DNA from: Polyangia bacterium
Lineage (GTDB): Bacteria; Myxococcota_A; Polyangia; Polyangiales; Sandaracinaceae
Direction: 5' to 3'
DNA length: 34,111 nucleotides
Assembly: GCA_030426845.1 (NCBI GenBank)
Contig: JAUHXR010000062.1
Location: 1-34,111, forward strand
The notes under the pieces: generated by a model
What the model was told of the DNA's origin: nothing
Databases searched by the model: none
The model's input: only the letters and a program-made list of their open reading frames with translations
In this document: piece after piece, positions 1 to 8,246 of the stretch
Numbering within the stretch: position 1 is the stretch's first letter
Layout: each line of letters opens with the position of its first letter
Position numbers and translations under genes: made by a program

Positions 1-112
1 GACGGGCGTCTACTCGGCCGTCGGCGCGGTGCTCAACGTGTCCGGTGGCGCGGCGGGCTCGGCGTCGATCGCCGGCGGGGCCGGCGGCAACGGGCGGCTC
101 GTCACCCCCTGA
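1..112 (+). CDS. C-terminal end of an unknown Gly/Ala-rich protein (partial)
   Basis: The only frame that gives a sensible protein reads from base 2 to a TGA at 110-112. It yields about 36 residues rich in Gly, Ala and Ser, ending in GGNGRLVTP. The gene starts outside the window and no domain can be recognised from the tail. The composition would suit the end of a secreted or envelope protein, but that is a guess. A strong GC hairpin follows the stop at 119-146, which supports a gene end here. Confidence 0.45.
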   Translation, partial: TGVYSAVGAVLNVSGGAAGSASIAGGAGGNGRLVTP

Positions 113-118
113 CCGCGA

Positions 119-146
119 GCGCGCGCCGGCCTGGACCGGCGCGCGC
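119..146 (+). terminator. GC-rich stem-loop after the first gene, possible terminator
   Basis: Bases 119-129 (gcgcgcgccgg) pair perfectly with 136-146 (ccggcgcgcgc) around a 6-nt loop. It lies 7 nt after the stop codon. There is no T-run after it, so it is either a weak intrinsic terminator or a 3'-end stabilising hairpin. Confidence 0.4.
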
Positions 147-166
147 GCCACGGGCAGCATCTCCGG

Positions 167-484
167 ATGAGGCGACTCACGATCCCCTACGCGTGCGGCG
201 ACGACGACGCGCTCGCGCGGCTCCAGGCCCTCTCCGACTACTGGTCGGCCAAGCACGGCGTCGAGACGCGCTGGGAGGGTCCCCGCGGCCGCCTGGCCGG
301 CAAGAAGATGGGGGTGAGCTACGACGCGCGCGTCGTGGTCGCCGACGGAGAGGTCTCGATCGAGGTCGAGGCCGGCTGGCTCGCGGACAAGCTCGGCGCG
401 CCCGCCTACGTGGAGCGTAAGGTCCGCGACTACCTCGACCCGCAGCACAGCCTGGCCGCCCTGCGCGCGCGCGTCCCCACCTGA
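167..484 (+). CDS. Small polyhydroxyalkanoic acid system-like protein
   Basis: This 105-residue protein resembles the small PHA-granule-associated family (polyhydroxyalkanoic acid system protein). Visible family traits are a helical N-terminal half, then a W-E-G step at residues 36-38, a Gly-containing turn, an alternating strand pair (ARVVVADGEVSIEVE, residues 54-68) and a final amphipathic helix ending in VRDYLDP. Members are usually about 90-110 residues and are thought to bind PHA granules; their role is poorly defined. No phaC or phasin gene is visible nearby, so the granule link is by similarity only. The ATG at 167 has neither a clear Shine-Dalgarno sequence nor a TANNNT box in front. 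Confidence 0.55.
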   Translation: MRRLTIPYACGDDDALARLQALSDYWSAKHGVETRWEGPRGRLAGKKMGVSYDARVVVADGEVSIEVEAGWLADKLGAPAYVERKVRDYLDPQHSLAALRARVPT

Positions 485-516
485 CGGCGTCGAGGGCGCG
501 GCGCAGGCCGCCGGGC

Positions 517-534
517 CGGCTCGATCGCGAGCCG
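517..534 (+). terminator. Short hairpin between genes
   Basis: The sequence cggctcg-atcg-cgagccg forms a perfect 7-bp stem with a 4-nt loop. It sits 33 nt after the stop of the 167-484 gene and before the regulatory motif at 552-576. No T-run follows, so terminator function is only possible. Confidence 0.25.
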
Positions 535-551
535 AAGACGTGCAATCTCCT

Positions 552-576
552 CTGAATCGAACCGAGACCCCGTCGT
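552..576 (+). promoter_or_regulatory. Regulatory element shared with the ECF sigma gene promoter
   Basis: This 25-nt stretch reads ctgaatcg then aaccgagaccccgt then cgt. Its 14-nt core (560-573) is identical to 22478-22491, upstream of the ECF sigma factor gene, and the flank ctgaNNcg is shared as well. The core ends 15 nt before the ATG here and 14 nt before the GTG there. A second cgaaccgag copy lies at 577-585, 19 bp after the one at 558-566. A sigma-factor or activator site is the simplest reading. Confidence 0.5.
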
Positions 577-588
577 CGAACCGAGGCC

Positions 589-1149
589 ATGATGAAGACC
601 CGCCGACTGCTCCCCGCTCTCCTCGCGCTCTGCGCGCTCGCCTTCGTGGCGTCCCCCGTCGCCCGCGGCCAGGAGGGCGACGCGCCCGCCGCGGCCGACC
701 AGGGCCCCGCGCGCTTCAACGGCACCTGGCGCTACGCCGGGAGCCCCTCGAGCGGTCAGCAGATCATCGAGCGGGCGATCACGCGAGCCGTCGACGGCAT
801 GAACTTCATCACCCAGCCGATCGCGACCGGCCGCCTCCGCGACAAGAACCCGCTGGTCCGGCGCATCGACATCAACCTGACGTCGACCGACGCGCGCGTG
901 GTGTTCGACGGGAACCGCACCTACCGCGGCCAGCTCAACACCTGGACGAACCACACCTTCGACGGCGACACCGTCCGCGTCGAGTTCCGGCACCGCGGGG
1001 ACTCGATCGTCCAGCTCTTCCGCACCGACAGCGGCACGCGCCGCAACGTGTACCGGCTGATGCCGAACGGTCAGCTCCGGCTCGAGGTCACCGTCCAGTC
1101 GGGGTCTTTGCCCCGCGACATGACCTACCGCCTCAACTACCGCCACTGA
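589..1149 (+). CDS. Secreted hypothetical protein
   Basis: This 186-residue protein has a clear Sec signal peptide: two basic residues after the start, a Leu/Ala-rich core (residues 7-22), and probable cleavage near ARGQEG. The mature part starts with an acidic Ala/Pro linker. A compact, probably beta-rich domain follows from about residue 45, with FNGTWRYAG, a duplicated F/D-G-N/D strand pattern, and a C-terminal stretch ending YRLNYRH. No known family is recognised; the fold could resemble lipocalin-like domains that begin NGTW, but this is not established. Start codons at 589 and 592 are adjacent. The upstream region carries the element shared with the ECF sigma gene at 22506. The 3' end overlaps the opposing hydrolase gene by 17 bp. 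Confidence 0.7.
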   Translation: MMKTRRLLPALLALCALAFVASPVARGQEGDAPAAADQGPARFNGTWRYAGSPSSGQQIIERAITRAVDGMNFITQPIATGRLRDKNPLVRRIDINLTSTDARVVFDGNRTYRGQLNTWTNHTFDGDTVRVEFRHRGDSIVQLFRTDSGTRRNVYRLMPNGQLRLEVTVQSGSLPRDMTYRLNYRH

Positions 1150-2200
1150 TCGGGCGGACTCCCGCGCGGGGCTCTCGCTCGACGACCTCCCACACGAGCG
1201 CGCGCAGGCGCGCCGCGGAGGCCTCGGACAGCCCCGGCGCGGGACCCTCGGGCGGCGGGCGACGGTACAGCGTCGCGAAGAGCACGAGGCCCGCGACGTG
1301 CGCGCCGAGCGCGCTCGGGTGGATCGGGTCCGGCTCGTCCGCAGGGTAGCGGAGAGCCCCGCCGGTACGCGGGTTGGCGAGGAGCGCGCTGACCTCGAGC
1401 GGCGCGCCGTCCTCGGTGGTCCAGGCGGCCGGCTCACGCGCGATCGCGGCCGCGAGGCGCGCCATCGCGGTCCCGACCGGCGCGAGGTGGATCGGCGGCG
1501 CGTCGCAGGCGGGCTCGACGTCCACCCAGTAGGGCGCGAGCGCGGCGAGGCGCCCGGGCTCCGGCACACGCGCGGCGGAGGCCTCGTCGGCGAGGGCCTC
1601 GTGCTCGGCGCGCTCCGCCTCGATCTGCGCCCGGAACGACGCGTCGTCCTCGTACGGCCCCCACGCCTCGAACAGGTAGACGTCGATCGAGGGGTTGGCC
1701 CGCGCCGCCGCGCAGGCGAAGCGCTGGGCGTAGTAGGCGCCGGCCTCTGCGCGCCGGGTCGCGCCGACCGGGAGCGCCTCGAGCAGGACGAGCGCGTCGT
1801 AGCCCGCGCCGCGCTCCTCGAGCTCGCGCCGCCGGGTCAACGCCTCGGGCTCGCGCCGCTCGAAGGTGCGCGCCTCCCCCGTCCAGTTGAGGGACAGCGG
1901 CGCCCCGAAGAACGTGTGGTCGAAGGCCTCGTAGCGCAGGCCCGCGCGCGTCGCGATCGCCCCGACCTCCTCGATCGCGTTGCGGGCGCCGTCGACGCGC
2001 CGGTCGCGGTGGTTCATCAGGCTGTGCCCGACCCAGTAGACGCGCCGCGCGTCGAGAGGCCCCGCGCGCCGCTGCTCCCAGTCGACGCTCCGCCGCGGGA
2101 CCGGCGCAGGCGGCGCGAGGAGCGCGACCCAGGCCACCGCGCCCGCGAGCGCGAGCGAGGACGCAGCGAGTCCGAGGCGGCGCCGGCGGGACGAGGACAT
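1133..2200 (-). CDS. SGNH-like hydrolase with N-terminal membrane anchor
   Basis: The 355-residue protein begins with a basic stretch (SSSRRRRLG) and one hydrophobic helix (about residues 10-30), so it is a membrane-anchored or secreted enzyme. The catalytic-looking blocks fit an SGNH/GDSL-type fold: VGHSL with candidate nucleophile Ser60, and a C-terminal DPIHPS with candidate Asp291 and His294 in the DxxH arrangement. Esterase activity on an unknown ester is inferred. The reading frame is open for 75 codons further upstream, but that part has atypical composition and overlaps the divergent lipoprotein. The ATG at 2200 is preceded by TACCCT 8 nt away. It could also be a non-catalytic relative. 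Confidence 0.6.
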   Translation of the reverse strand: MSSSRRRRLGLAASSLALAGAVAWVALLAPPAPVPRRSVDWEQRRAGPLDARRVYWVGHSLMNHRDRRVDGARNAIEEVGAIATRAGLRYEAFDHTFFGAPLSLNWTGEARTFERREPEALTRRRELEERGAGYDALVLLEALPVGATRRAEAGAYYAQRFACAAARANPSIDVYLFEAWGPYEDDASFRAQIEAERAEHEALADEASAARVPEPGRLAALAPYWVDVEPACDAPPIHLAPVGTAMARLAAAIAREPAAWTTEDGAPLEVSALLANPRTGGALRYPADEPDPIHPSALGAHVAGLVLFATLYRRPPPEGPAPGLSEASAARLRALVWEVVEREPRAGVRPISGGS

Positions 2201-2208
2201 CGAGGCGG

Positions 2209-2214
2209 AGGGTA
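2209..2214 (-). promoter_or_regulatory. TACCCT -10 box for the SGNH-like gene
   Basis: On the minus strand gcgcTACCCTcc lies with 8 nt between the box and the ATG at 2200. No Shine-Dalgarno fits in that space, so a leaderless or nearly leaderless transcript is predicted. Confidence 0.5.
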
Positions 2215-2226
2215 GCGCGGGCCTGG

Positions 2227-2232
2227 TACCTT
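2227..2232 (+). promoter_or_regulatory. TACCTT -10 box for the Cys-rich lipoprotein gene
   Basis: TACCTT lies 7 nt before the ATG at 2240. Together with the minus-strand box at 2209-2214 it forms two divergent promoters in a 39-bp intergenic space, so each promoter's upstream region lies in the other gene. Confidence 0.5.
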
Positions 2233-2239
2233 TTGGTCC

Positions 2240-2611
2240 ATGCGGACCCTCGGCGCGGCGCTCGTCCTCCTCGTCTCCCTCGGCTGCGCGGGCGAGTGCC
2301 CGGACGGCGGGGAGATCTTCGTCGACGGCGAGGCCTACTGCGGCGAGCCCTGCGCGCGATGCGAGGACTGCGCCGCCGGCACGACCTGTCGCTTCCGCGG
2401 CGCGACCGGCGCGTGCGTGGACCACGCGTTCCTGATCGATCGCGGGCTGACCACCACGTGCCAGGCGCCCTGCGCGACCGGCGAGGTGAGGCTCTCCAAC
2501 GGGAGCTGCGCGACGCTCTGCGCGGTCGACGGCGAGTGCGCGTTCTGCTGCTACGAGCCGCCCGACGTCGAGGTCACCGTGTGCGCGGCGAGCGCCGACG
2601 TCTGCCCGTGA
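2240..2611 (+). CDS. Cysteine-rich lipoprotein
   Basis: The 123-residue product starts with a short signal peptide and a lipobox-like VSLGC, making Cys16 the likely lipidated residue. The roughly 108-residue mature part holds sixteen more cysteines in short C-x2/3-C spacings, including a CC pair near the end, so a disulfide-rich extracytoplasmic domain is expected. Similar Cys-rich lipoproteins are common in myxobacteria and mostly uncharacterised. The gene is divergent from the SGNH-like gene and overlaps the small repeat lipoprotein on the other strand by 38 bp at the 3' end. No specific function can be assigned. Confidence 0.7.
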   Translation: MRTLGAALVLLVSLGCAGECPDGGEIFVDGEAYCGEPCARCEDCAAGTTCRFRGATGACVDHAFLIDRGLTTTCQAPCATGEVRLSNGSCATLCAVDGECAFCCYEPPDVEVTVCAASADVCP

Positions 2612-2867
2612 GCCAGCGGCGGGCGGTCCGCGAGGTAGCCCTCCGAAGGCACCCGGGCGCGAGGACCGGCGGCTCGAGGGCGCCGTCGACGCCCCGCGAG
2701 CATCCGGCGAGGAGCATCGCGGCGAGGAGCATCGCGGCGAAGAGCAGCGCGGCGAAGAGCATCGCGGCGAAGAGCATCGCGGCGAAGAGCATCGCGGCGA
2801 AGAGCATCGCGGCGAAGAGCATCGCGGCGAAGAGCATCGCGGCGAGGATCCCTGGCGCGGGCGCCAT
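2574..2867 (-). CDS. Small lipoprotein with repeat-expanded signal peptide
   Basis: The ATG at 2867 lies 12 nt after the stop of the upstream gene on the same strand. The first 55 residues are nearly all hydrophobic and consist of eight to nine AAMLF/AAMLL pentapeptides encoded by a 15-bp minisatellite. They end in a textbook lipobox LAGC (Cys56). The 42-residue mature part is short and becomes very Arg-rich, so the true 3' end may differ or be frameshifted. Oddities: no basic residue before the hydrophobic core, no clear Shine-Dalgarno, and a core about twice the usual signal-peptide length. The in-frame lipobox directly after the repeat argues for real coding, but the gene could be decayed. 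Confidence 0.45.
   Translation of the reverse strand: MAPAPGILAAMLFAAMLFAAMLFAAMLFAAMLFAAMLFAALLFAAMLLAAMLLAGCSRGVDGALEPPVLAPGCLRRATSRTARRWLTGRRRRSPRTR
2698..2846. repeat. 15-bp minisatellite, about ten units
   Basis: Nine consecutive 15-bp units (2712-2846) follow consensus gagcatcgcggcgaa, preceded by one 14-bp degenerate unit (2698-2711). The six inner units from 2757 on are near-identical; the outer units carry an a-to-g change at the last base and one unit (2742-2756) has t-to-g. Divergence at the ends and identity in the middle is the usual mark of recent slippage or unequal exchange. In the minus strand each unit reads F-A-A-M-L. Unit length is a multiple of three, so copy-number change keeps the frame. 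Confidence 0.95.
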
Positions 2868-2879
2868 CCGCGCCGGGCG

Positions 2880-4376
2880 TCAGGACAACCGGGCGGGGTC
2901 GGCGGTCAGACGAGCTTGCGCGTCGCGGAGCCGGCGGAGCCAGCGCACCAGCTGGTCGGGGGACGGCATGACCTGGAGCAGGAGGTGCAGCACCAGCGTG
3001 TTGCCGGCGAGCTCGACCCCTTCCACCCGAGCGTCGAGCGCCTCGGCGAGGGTGCGGGCCTCCGCCTCACGCGCCTCCGCGCGCGCGCGCTCCTCGGAGC
3101 TCCACCGCGCGCGGATCCACCGGGCGAGTCGGACGAGCGACGACGGCGCGGGGGTGACCGCCAGCCCCTCGCCCATCGCGCTCTCGACCCGCACCGCGAC
3201 CGCCGCGTCCGGGGCCCCATCGACGCCCCCATCGAGGACGGGGCGGGCGCGGAGCGTGACGATCCCGTCGTCGTCGCGCATCGAGAGCGCCGCCCCGTCC
3301 CGCGAGAGCTCCGGCCGGACCGATCCTCCGCGGTAGTCGGCGCGCGCCTCGATCTCGTGCGCGACCGACTGGAGCGTCGCCCGCACGCTCCGCGCGACCC
3401 GCCGCTCCGCCTGGTCGTCGAGCGGGAGCTCCACCACACGCTGCTGCGGCTCCTTCCCGTCGGCGCCGACGCGCCAGAGACGAAGCTCCACCGCCTCTCC
3501 CCGCGGCTCGATCTCGAGCGCGTAGAAGCGCTGGTTGAAGAAACCGGCGGCGAAGGGGCCCGCGCAGCGCGGCAACGCGAAGGCGCCGGCCACGGCCTCG
3601 ACCACGAGGCCCTCGTCGGCGGGCCGATAGGCGAGCGCCGTCCACCGGTTGTCGGTCCACACGACCTCGGGCCACCGCAAGGCGCCGTGCGATCGGTCGA
3701 AGACCTCGTGGGGTCGCTCGATCACCTTCGCCGCGGCGCCGACGATCGCGAGGCGACACGCCCCGCCCGCGAGGCCCAGCGCGACGGCGGCGCGGGAACC
3801 GACCGAGCGAACGCGCAGGCTCTCGCAGGCCGCGCGCAGGTCGTGACGCACCACCGTAGGGGCGCCGCGCGGAGGCACCGAGGCGGCGCCCCACGAGCGC
3901 TCCCCCGCGACGTGGAAGACGACGAGGGCCTCCGCGGCGAGCGCCGCCGCGTCGATCGCAAACCCGGGCCGCCGCTCCGACACGAGGCGCAGCGGCGCTG
4001 CGTCGCCAGGCCGGATCGCGACCACCCCTTCCGGGTCGGCCGCGAAGAGCACCGCGCCGCCGAACGCGACCGCGCTCGCCGCCGGGTGCCGCAGGCGCGC
4101 CTCCGATCGCGGCGCGCCGTCGAGGTCGAGGCGCACGCTCCACGCGCCGTCCTCCTCGCACCACGCCACCTCGATCTCGTCCCCGTCTCGCCGCAGCGCC
4201 GGCACCACCGGCCGGTCGGCGCCCGCGTGGCCGATCCCTCGCACGAAGCGAGGACGCGCGCGCTGCCAGGTGTCGAAGCGGCACACGGCCGGGCCGAGCG
4301 GCCCGTGCCACGCCGCGAGCAGACCGCGCGCGCCGAGGTGGAGCGCGGGCCGCGACGCGACGGCCCGCTCGCTCAC
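2880..4376 (-). CDS. Hypothetical protein coupled to pgi
   Basis: This 498-residue protein starts at a GTG that overlaps the pgi stop codon (GTGA at 4373-4376), so it is probably translated by coupling to pgi. It has no signal peptide or membrane helix and looks cytoplasmic. The first about 400 residues alternate short strands with WT/WR and VGS-type turns, which could be a beta-propeller, but no repeat is clear enough to name. The C-terminal part has a charged helix (about residues 428-450, rich in E-A-R) and a final helical segment ([12 protein letters not shown]). I do not recognise the family. Conserved placement after pgi in relatives would be the best lead to function. Confidence 0.6.
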   Translation of the reverse strand: MSERAVASRPALHLGARGLLAAWHGPLGPAVCRFDTWQRARPRFVRGIGHAGADRPVVPALRRDGDEIEVAWCEEDGAWSVRLDLDGAPRSEARLRHPAASAVAFGGAVLFAADPEGVVAIRPGDAAPLRLVSERRPGFAIDAAALAAEALVVFHVAGERSWGAASVPPRGAPTVVRHDLRAACESLRVRSVGSRAAVALGLAGGACRLAIVGAAAKVIERPHEVFDRSHGALRWPEVVWTDNRWTALAYRPADEGLVVEAVAGAFALPRCAGPFAAGFFNQRFYALEIEPRGEAVELRLWRVGADGKEPQQRVVELPLDDQAERRVARSVRATLQSVAHEIEARADYRGGSVRPELSRDGAALSMRDDDGIVTLRARPVLDGGVDGAPDAAVAVRVESAMGEGLAVTPAPSSLVRLARWIRARWSSEERARAEAREAEARTLAEALDARVEGVELAGNTLVLHLLLQVMPSPDQLVRWLRRLRDAQARLTADPARLS

Positions 4377-6016
4377 TTGCGGCCCTGTAGCACCGCGCGG
4401 ATGAGGCCCCGGGTGGACGCGTCGTGATCGCCGGCGGAGCCGCCCTCGAGCTCCTCGAGGACCTGCTTGGCGAGCTGCTTGCCGAGCTCCACGCCCCACT
4501 GGTCAAAGCTGTTGATGCCCCAGATCACGCCCTGCACGAAGACGCGGTGCTCGTAGAACGCGAGGAGCGCGCCGAGGGTCTCCGGGTCGAGCTGCGGGAA
4601 CAGGATCGCGGTGCTCGGGCGGTTGCCCTCGAACACCTTGTGAGGCGCGAGCGCGTCGATCCCGTCCTCGTCGAGCCCCGCCGCGCCGAGCTCGGCCCGC
4701 GCCTCGGCCTCGGTGCGCCCGCGCATCAGCGCCTCCGCCTGGGCGATCATGTTCGCGAGCAGCTTCGGGTGGTGATCGCCGCGCGGGTAGTGGCTCTCGA
4801 TCGGGGCGAGGAAGTCCACCGGGACGAGCCGCGTCCCCTGGTGCAGGAGCTGGAAGAACGAGTGCTGCGCGTCCGTCCCGGTGCCGCCCCAGACGATCGG
4901 CCCGGTGGTGTAGCCCTCGACCGGCTCGCCGTCGGCGCGCACGCGCTTGCCGTTGCTCTCCATGTCGAGCTGCTGGAGCCAGGCGGGGAGCAGGCGGAGG
5001 CCGTGGTCGTAGGGCAGGACCGCGTGGCTCGCCGCGCCGAAGAAGCCCGCGTACCAGACGCCGAGGAGCGCGCTGACCACCGGGATGTTCTCCGAGAGGG
5101 GCGACGTCCGGAAGTGCTCGTCCATGCGGTGAGCGCCGCCGAGCAGCTCCTCGAACCGGTCCATCCCGACCGCGCACGCGATCGGCAGGCCGATCGTGGA
5201 CCAGAGCGAGTAGCGGCCGCCGACCCAGTCCCACATCTCGAAGACGTTGGCGCCGTCGATGCCGAACGACCTCACCGCGTCGGCGTTGCTCGACACCGCC
5301 ACGAAGTGCTTGGCGACCGCGGCGTCCTCCTTGAGCCGCTCGATGAGCCAGGCGCGGGCGCTCCGGGCATTGGTCAGCGTCTCTTGCGTCGTAAAGCTCT
5401 TGGACGCGACGATGAAGAGGGTGCGCGCCGGGTCGAGCGGGGCGAGGGTGCGCGCGAGGTCGGCGCCGTCCACGTTGGACACGAAGTGGACGCGGGGGCC
5501 GCCCTTCGCGAAGGGCGCGAGGGCCTCGACGACCATCCGCGGCCCGAGGTCCGAGCCTCCGATCCCCAGGTTGACGACGTCGGAGATCGCCTCGCCGGTG
5601 TGGCCCTTGTGCTCACCGGCGCGGAGCCGGTCGCTGAACGCGCGCATCTTCGCGAGCGCCGCGCTCACCATGGGGACGACGTTGCGCCCGTCGACGCGGA
5701 TGGGGCGGTTCGAGCGGTTACGCAGGGCCACGTGCAGCACCGCGCGGCCCTCGGTCACGTTGATGCGCTCGCCCGCGAACATCCGCGCGATCGCGCCGGC
5801 GACGTCCCGCTCCTCGGCGAGGCCCACCAGCTGCGCGAGGGTCTCGTCGGTCGCGCGGTGCTTCGAGAAGTCGAAGCGGAGCCCGCCCTCGCGCAGCGTC
5901 ATGCGGGTGACCCGCTCGGAGTCGTCCTGGAACAGCGCGCGGAGGTGGACCGAGCGGAGCTCGGCGTAGTGGGCGGTCAGCGACCGCCAGGCCGCGGTGT
6001 CGGGGAGGCTGCTCAT
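4373..6016 (-). CDS. pgi: Glucose-6-phosphate isomerase
   Basis: The 547-residue product matches the long bacterial Pgi type (E. coli 549). It interconverts glucose-6-phosphate and fructose-6-phosphate in glycolysis and gluconeogenesis in the cytoplasm. Both family signatures are present: [15 protein letters not shown] (residues 263-277) and the C-terminal [14 protein letters not shown] with the catalytic Lys. Other active-site blocks are GIGGSDLG (151-158), SKSFTTQET (205-213), ESNGK with Glu353, and [15 protein letters not shown] with His385. The ATG at 6016 gives [10 protein letters not shown] and full family length; the open frame upstream is non-coding shadow of the kinase gene. It starts 20 nt after the kinase stop, so it is likely co-transcribed with it. 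Confidence 0.97.
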   Translation of the reverse strand: MSSLPDTAAWRSLTAHYAELRSVHLRALFQDDSERVTRMTLREGGLRFDFSKHRATDETLAQLVGLAEERDVAGAIARMFAGERINVTEGRAVLHVALRNRSNRPIRVDGRNVVPMVSAALAKMRAFSDRLRAGEHKGHTGEAISDVVNLGIGGSDLGPRMVVEALAPFAKGGPRVHFVSNVDGADLARTLAPLDPARTLFIVASKSFTTQETLTNARSARAWLIERLKEDAAVAKHFVAVSSNADAVRSFGIDGANVFEMWDWVGGRYSLWSTIGLPIACAVGMDRFEELLGGAHRMDEHFRTSPLSENIPVVSALLGVWYAGFFGAASHAVLPYDHGLRLLPAWLQQLDMESNGKRVRADGEPVEGYTTGPIVWGGTGTDAQHSFFQLLHQGTRLVPVDFLAPIESHYPRGDHHPKLLANMIAQAEALMRGRTEAEARAELGAAGLDEDGIDALAPHKVFEGNRPSTAILFPQLDPETLGALLAFYEHRVFVQGVIWGINSFDQWGVELGKQLAKQVLEELEGGSAGDHDASTRGLIRAVLQGRK

Positions 6017-6036
6017 GAGGGCCCGACTATCGTGAG

Positions 6037-7488
<1,452 letters not shown>

Positions 7489-7500
7489 GCTACCCCCGCG

Positions 7501-8175
7501 TCACGACGCGACCGGCTCGATCAGCGAGGCGTCGTCGTTCCGCACATGGTTCACCCGCGGCGAGACCTCGTCCGCGACGAGCTCGCGCCCACGATGCGCC
7601 TGGAGGATCGCCTCGAGCCGCTCCCGCGGAACGGCCTCGCGGCGGAGCCACTCGGCGTAGCGCGCCCGCTCGACGAGGACCGGCATCCGATCGTGGAGCG
7701 CCGCGACCGCGCCCACCGCCTCGCAGGTCAGGATGGTGAAGCTCCGCACCGGCTCGCCGTCGGGCCCGTCCCAGACCGACCAGAGGCCGGCGAGCCCGAA
7801 CGGCGCCCCGCCCGGCAGATGAAACCGGAAAGGCACCTTGCGCTTGCCCTCGCGCCGCCACTCGTAGAACCCGTCGGCCGCGACGAGACACCGGTAGTGG
7901 GCGAACGCCCGACGGAACGCCGGCTTGTCCGCCGCGGTCTCCGATCGCGCGTTCAGCATCCGCACGCCGATCCGCGCATCGCCGGCCCAGTGGGGGATGA
8001 ACCCGAAGCGCGCCGGCTCGACGCGCCGCACGCCGTCGCTCGCCTCACGGACGATCGGCGCGGACGCGGTCGGCGCGATGTTCCAGCTCGGCTCGGCCGC
8101 CCCGGGCGTGAGCACGGCGTCGAACTCCTCGATGAGCTCGTCTGGGCGGCTCGCCATGGTGAAGCGCGCGCACAT
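7501..8175 (-). CDS. yedK: SRAP-family abasic-site DNA-protein crosslink protein (YedK/HMCES)
   Basis: This 224-residue protein belongs to the SOS response-associated peptidase (SRAP) family, which covalently shields abasic sites in single-stranded DNA. The start at MCARF is fixed by chemistry because Cys2 must become the N-terminus. The key residues fall at the E. coli YedK numbers: Cys2, Asn75 in NARSET and Glu105 in DGFYEW; the His lies in LHDRMP at 161. WNIAPT (31-36) is also typical. Residue 3 is Ala where MCGRF is most common. A GGGAGG-like sequence (gggagg) lies about 14 nt upstream. It heads the minus-strand run with the kinase and pgi, an unusual company for a DNA-repair gene. Confidence 0.93.
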   Translation of the reverse strand: MCARFTMASRPDELIEEFDAVLTPGAAEPSWNIAPTASAPIVREASDGVRRVEPARFGFIPHWAGDARIGVRMLNARSETAADKPAFRRAFAHYRCLVAADGFYEWRREGKRKVPFRFHLPGGAPFGLAGLWSVWDGPDGEPVRSFTILTCEAVGAVAALHDRMPVLVERARYAEWLRREAVPRERLEAILQAHRGRELVADEVSPRVNHVRNDDASLIEPVAS

Positions 8176-8230
8176 CAGCGGGGATCGGCCTCCCGGCTCA
8201 TCACCGCCCCACCATACACGCTCCTTTGGG

Positions 8231-8236
8231 TATTCT
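8231..8236 (+). promoter_or_regulatory. TATTCT -10 box for the hybrid histidine kinase
   Basis: TATTCT lies 10 nt before the TTG at 8247. It would place the transcript start downstream of the alternative TTG at 8226, and so favours 8247 as the start. On the other strand TATGGT (8209-8214) may serve the yedK-like gene with a leader of about 30 nt. Confidence 0.35.
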
Positions 8237-8246
8237 CCCAGGTACC

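Noticed and set aside
2698-2846. CRISPR-like array
   Set aside because: The units are contiguous 15-mers with no spacers; it is a minisatellite.
2233-3336. Plus-strand open frame of 367 codons through the repeat region
   Set aside because: It crosses the real lipoprotein gene in another frame and then the 498-residue gene in antisense; composition is shadow-like.
8226-8246. TTG at 8226 as histidine kinase start
   Set aside because: TATTCT at 8231-8236 would place the transcript start downstream of it. This is not decisive and both starts remain possible.
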